DNA from: Acidobacteriaceae bacterium
Lineage (GTDB): Bacteria; Acidobacteriota; Terriglobia; Terriglobales; Acidobacteriaceae
Length of the DNA: 7,402 nt
NCBI GenBank assembly: GCA_003162255.1
Contig: PMMJ01000315.1
Span: forward strand, 11,237-18,638
Direction: 5' to 3'
Part shown: positions 5,176-7,402 of the stretch, one piece after another
How positions within the stretch are numbered: the stretch's first letter is position 1
Layout of the letters: every line of letters starts with the position of its first letter
Translations under genes and position numbers: made by a program
Notes under the pieces: generated by a model
The model's input: only the letters and a program-made list of their open reading frames with translations
Database searches by the model: none
What the model was told of the DNA's origin: nothing

Positions 5176-5772
5176 GTGAAATTCATCGTCGGATTGCTGC
5201 TCGGTCTCCTCGTCGTGCCCTTCGGGGCCTATCTGTATTTCACCGGTGGCGGCGCTCCCGTTGCCACCACCGACTCCGACATGCCCTTCGAAACTTTTTT
5301 CGCGCAGAAGGCCTTGAATGCGCGAATCGCGAAAGACATGCCGAAGACTGTCCCGATCCCGGCAACCGAAGCCAGCCACTTGGCCGGCGCCGATCTTTAC
5401 AAGCAGCATTGCGCCGTTTGCCACGGCTTGCCGATGGCGCCGAAGACGGCGATTGCGTTGGGAATGTATCCGCGGCCGCCGCAGTTGTTCCAGGGAAAAG
5501 GCGTGACCGACGACGAGCCCGGCGAAACCTATTGGAAAATCTTCAACGGGATTCGCCTGACCGGCATGCCCGGCTTCAGCAAATCGCTTACCGAGACTCA
5601 GATATGGCAAGTGGCGCTTTTGCTGGCCAATGCCGACAAGCTGCCAGCCTCGGCAAAGGCGGCGCTGGTCGCGCCCATCGTGGCGAGTACGCCCATGGTA
5701 AGCGTACCGCCCGCAACAGCCGCACCGGTTTTTCCGAACGCGGTGCCGAGTTCCGCGCCACCGCCAAAATAG
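5176..5772 (+). CDS. Membrane-anchored monohaem cytochrome c
   Basis: 198 residues from the GTG at 5176. This start is preferred over the in-frame ATG at 5149 because AGGA lies 7 nt before it and the protein then opens with (M)KFIVGLLLGLLVVPFGAYLYF, a membrane anchor or uncleaved signal; the longer form would add an acidic, unsuitable MESERQDLP. The haem site is CAVCH (Cys79, Cys82, His83), and TGMPGF supplies the likely distal Met131. Between them come GKGVTDDEPGETYWKIFNGI and WQVALLLANADKLP, typical of small class I cytochromes. The last ~30 residues are a Pro/Ala/Ser/Val-rich tail with no domain. It probably carries electrons on the periplasmic face; partner complexes are not encoded here. 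It is divergent from the polyketide synthase and 91 nt upstream of recX. Confidence 0.9.
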   Translation: MKFIVGLLLGLLVVPFGAYLYFTGGGAPVATTDSDMPFETFFAQKALNARIAKDMPKTVPIPATEASHLAGADLYKQHCAVCHGLPMAPKTAIALGMYPRPPQLFQGKGVTDDEPGETYWKIFNGIRLTGMPGFSKSLTETQIWQVALLLANADKLPASAKAALVAPIVASTPMVSVPPATAAPVFPNAVPSSAPPPK

Positions 5773-5863
5773 GCAGGCTGAAGAACCTTAGACATTCGTG
5801 ATCGCTCAAGCGCTGCCCCAGAGCCGCTAACCCTTAAGCCTCGTCTCGCGCTATCGTGTAAGC

Positions 5864-6412
5864 ATGGCGTTTGGACGTCCCAGAAAGCTTTTTACCGAAG
5901 CCGAACTTTACGACTATGCCGTAGGCGCGCTGGCGCGCCGCATGCGCTCGGTCGCGGAACTGAAGCGCCTGCTGCGGAACCGCGTAGAGGCCGATACCGA
6001 AATCGGCAAGACGCTGGTGGAACTGATTGTGGTTCGTCTGAAAGATCAGGGCTATCTGAACGACACCAAATACGCGGCGGCGTTTTCGTCGTATCGCCGC
6101 GACAACGAGAAATTCGGGCGCATGCGCGTGGTCAACGATCTGAAGGCGAAGGGTGTGCATGGCGACGTCATTGAGAAAGCGGTTTCTTCCGTCTATGACG
6201 ACGTGAAAGAAGAGAGTCTCGCGCGCGCCTACCTCCGCCGCAAACGGCTGCAGAAGCCCAAAGACAGAGATCAGAAACAGGCGGCCCGCATTTTCCGCCA
6301 GTTGATGCGCGCCGGGTTCGGATCCAAAACCATCTTCGCAATCCTGAAAAAATGGGACGTGGACGAAGAAACGCTCACCGAACTCGAGAACGAGACTTCC
6401 GATACCGGCTGA
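5864..6412 (+). CDS. recX: Regulatory protein RecX
   Basis: 182 residues, close to the usual RecX length. RecX binds RecA filaments and restrains strand exchange and SOS activity. Family features run in order: ALARRMRSVAELKRLL (22-37), the sequence where RecX proteins carry 'LxxRxxSxxEL'; VVRLKDQGYLNDTKYAAAF (56-74); RRDNEKFGRMRVVNDLKAKGV (78-98), the central conserved block; and IFRQLMRAGFGSKTIFAIL (143-161). The tail is acidic. There is no clear Shine-Dalgarno before the ATG, but GRPRKLFTEAEL is a typical beginning. Unlike the common arrangement, recA is not adjacent in this window; alaS follows 770 nt downstream with another gene between. Confidence 0.9.
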   Translation: MAFGRPRKLFTEAELYDYAVGALARRMRSVAELKRLLRNRVEADTEIGKTLVELIVVRLKDQGYLNDTKYAAAFSSYRRDNEKFGRMRVVNDLKAKGVHGDVIEKAVSSVYDDVKEESLARAYLRRKRLQKPKDRDQKQAARIFRQLMRAGFGSKTIFAILKKWDVDEETLTELENETSDTG

Positions 6413-6440
6413 AACTTTGAAACCCGGTCCCTCTGCACAG

Positions 6441-6470
6441 TTGCGCCCGTCCCTCATAGTCTGATAGAAC
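6441..6470 (+). promoter_or_regulatory. Candidate sigma-70-type promoter of the 11-mer repeat protein gene
   Basis: TTGCGC at 6441-6446 is followed after 18 nt by TAGAAC (6465-6470) preceded by TGA, that is, an extended -10 of form TGnTAnAAn. Transcription would begin near 6477, giving a leader of about 35 nt with GGAGG just before the start. The -35 match is weak (TTG only). Confidence 0.35.
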
Positions 6471-6511
6471 TTTGCAACTAAAGAAATCTGCAATTTCCTT
6501 CTGGAGGAACG

Positions 6512-6964
6512 ATGAAGACGAGGTTCTCTTTAATGATCGCAGCCGCTTTACTGGCTCTGACTGCGTTCTCGTATGGACAGGCCGGAACCGACGTGATGAA
6601 AGCAGCCGATGATACCGGCAAAGCCACCGACACAGCCGCGAAGAAGACGGCGCACGCGACCAAGAAGGCAGCCGTGAAGACTGGCGACGCCACTGGAACC
6701 GCCGCCAAGGACACCGGCAAAGCCACTAAAACCGCCGCTAAGGATACGGGCAAAGGCACGGAAAAGGCTGCCGACAAGACTGGCGCTGCCACCAAGACCG
6801 CCGCCAAGAAGACCGGCAAAGCCACGGAAAAGGCGGCCGACAAGACCGGCGCTGCCACTAAAACCGCGGCCAAGGATACCGGGAAGGGCGTGGCAAAAGG
6901 TACCAAGACGGTCGGGAAAGGCGTGAAAAAGGGCGCCGAAAAAACTGGGGACGAAGTGAAGTAA
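6512..6964 (+). CDS. Secreted Lys/Ala/Thr-rich protein with eleven 11-residue repeats (LEA-like / histone H1-like)
   Basis: 150 residues with GGAGG (6503-6507) just before the ATG. Residues 1-23 form a signal peptide (MKTRFSLMIAAALLALTAFS, then YGQ). From Lys30 to the last residue the protein is eleven tandem units of exactly 11 residues with no gap: consensus (K/T)AAKxTGKATx, for example TAAKDTGKATK, TAAKDTGKGTE and KAADKTGAATK. The 11-residue period, the Ala/Lys/Thr content and the absence of bulky hydrophobics recall group-3 LEA (LEA_4) repeats, which protect against drying; a glycine at position 7 of nearly every unit is unusual for a long helix. Composition also resembles histone H1-like tails, but the signal peptide argues for export. 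It may be disordered and protective, or bind anionic polymers in the envelope. Monocistronic by spacing. Function is inference. Confidence 0.85.
   Translation: MKTRFSLMIAAALLALTAFSYGQAGTDVMKAADDTGKATDTAAKKTAHATKKAAVKTGDATGTAAKDTGKATKTAAKDTGKGTEKAADKTGAATKTAAKKTGKATEKAADKTGAATKTAAKDTGKGVAKGTKTVGKGVKKGAEKTGDEVK
6599..6961 (+). repeat. Eleven tandem 33-bp coding repeats
   Basis: The 363 bp encoding residues 30-150 form eleven in-phase 33-bp units. Two neighbouring 66-bp blocks (about 6764-6829 and 6830-6895) are closest to one another, encoding the same first 16 residues and differing there only at synonymous third positions. Unit length is strictly kept while bases drift, which points to selection on the 11-residue protein period. 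Confidence 0.85.
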
Positions 6965-6982
6965 CTCTTTGCTTTCTCACGA

Positions 6983-7033
6983 CGGCGTCGAGATGCCGCT
7001 GCAAACTGTCCCCGCAGCAGGTCTTCGACGCCG
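6983..7033. other. Long stem-loop after the repeat-protein gene
   Basis: CGGCGTCGA (6983-6991) pairs perfectly with TCGACGCCG (7025-7033); within it GCTGC (6998-7002) pairs with GCAGC (7014-7018). It starts about 20 nt past the stop of the repeat-protein gene and may end or protect that mRNA. There is no T-run directly after it, so intrinsic termination is not shown. Confidence 0.45.
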
Positions 7034-7114
7034 CCGATCTTTGTGGCTGGGGCGAGATTATTGTCGAGTGTTAGTCCCTCAATTCCCGCCCCCGCTCGCC
7101 GGATGATTTCGCTG

Positions 7115-7148
7115 TTTCCCTCCGTGTTCCCCTGTGCCCTCCGTGGTT
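7115..7148. repeat. Dispersed-type intergenic repeat of the CCTCYGTG class
   Basis: Three degenerate tandem copies of a ~10-nt word are seen: CCCTCCGTGTT, CCCCTGTG and CCCTCCGTGGTT. Pyrimidine-rich strings such as this (in other genomes CTCTGTG...CTCTGTGGT) recur in intergenic DNA of several phyla; this is from memory. Here it lies just before alaS, where a -35 region would be expected relative to TAGAAT at 7155-7160. Confidence 0.55.
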
Positions 7149-7181
7149 ATCGTTTAGAATTTGATCTTTACAACTCAACCC

Positions 7182-7402
7182 ATGCTTACAGGCTCCGAAA
7201 TTCGCCGCAAGTTTCTGGACTTCTTCATTCAGAAGGGACACCGCGAGGTGCACTCCTCGTCGCTCGTTCCGGCCAACGACCCGACGCTGCTTTTTACGAA
7301 CGCGGGCATGAATCAGTTCAAAGATGTTTTCCTCGGCCTCGAAAAGCGCGACTACTCGCGGGCCACGACCTCGCAGAAATGCGTGCGCGCGGGCGGCAAG
7401 CA
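7182..7402 (+). CDS. alaS: Alanyl-tRNA synthetase, N-terminal fragment (cut by window end)
   Basis: 73 complete codons are present from the ATG at 7182, running off the window. The encoded N-terminus is that of class II alanyl-tRNA synthetase, which charges tRNA-Ala in the cytoplasm: MLTGSEIRRKFLDFFIQKGH, the SSSLVPANDPTLLFTNAGMN block (25-44), QFKDVFLG (45-52) and the TSQKCVRAGGK block (63-73). Full-length enzymes are about 880 residues, so less than a tenth is seen. No Shine-Dalgarno precedes the ATG; a TAGAAT at 7155-7160 is a possible -10 box that would give a leader of about 15 nt. Confidence 0.97.
   Translation, partial: MLTGSEIRRKFLDFFIQKGHREVHSSSLVPANDPTLLFTNAGMNQFKDVFLGLEKRDYSRATTSQKCVRAGGK

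Noticed and set aside
5838..5847. GCCTCGTCTC, identical to one arm of the hairpin at 1914-1935
   Set aside because: Only one arm is present and there is no partner nearby; a 10-base match is likely chance or a decayed copy.
5834..6493. Minus-strand 219-codon frame over recX
   Set aside because: It is the antisense of a recognised RecX gene and shows no family features.
6478..6906. Minus-strand frame giving a hydrophobic Val/Ala repeat protein
   Set aside because: The repeats mirror the tandem 33-bp units of the real plus-strand gene, which has the ribosome site and signal peptide.

Overview
The window looks like a chromosomal stretch from a GC-rich soil-type bacterium, most probably an Acidobacteriota of the Terriglobia/Koribacter-like group. 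This assignment is from memory of family and neighbourhood features: a recX-like gene close to alaS, a PEP-CTERM secreted protein, a stand-alone type III polyketide synthase, a short membrane-anchored cytochrome c, and several small intergenic inverted-repeat families. No database search was possible.

Layout. Everything left of about 5.05 kb is read on the minus strand and everything to the right on the plus strand, so the 5046-5175 gap is a divergent promoter region. Minus strand, in order of transcription from right to left: a type III polyketide synthase (3996-5045); a PEP-CTERM sorted secreted protein (2981-3610) with a clear Rho-independent terminator (2883-2917); an L,D-transpeptidase (1950-2519) whose signal peptide appears split by a one-base frameshift; a two-gene cluster of small membrane proteins (1732-1884, and 1395-1718, the latter ending inside a repeat); and a secreted protein of unknown function (50-1315). 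Plus strand: a cytochrome c (5176-5772), RecX (5864-6412), a secreted Lys/Ala/Thr protein made of exactly eleven 11-residue repeats (6512-6964), and the start of alaS (7182 to the window edge).

How the genes relate. Apart from the small membrane pair there is no evident operon; most genes look like single transcription units separated by gaps with hairpins or repeats. Four unlike intergenic repeat or hairpin elements occur (1-47, 1369-1454, 1914-1935, 7115-7148), three of them at the 3' side of minus-strand genes. Functions lean towards the envelope: secreted or membrane proteins, peptidoglycan cross-linking, a lipid-like polyketide product, and a possible stress-protective repeat protein.

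I found no obvious new defence, mobile or biosynthetic system. The most rewarding points are the 11 x 11 repeat protein, the 50-residue membrane protein that is easy to overlook, the heptamer inverted repeat that supplies the C-terminus of its neighbour, and the frameshifted L,D-transpeptidase leader.
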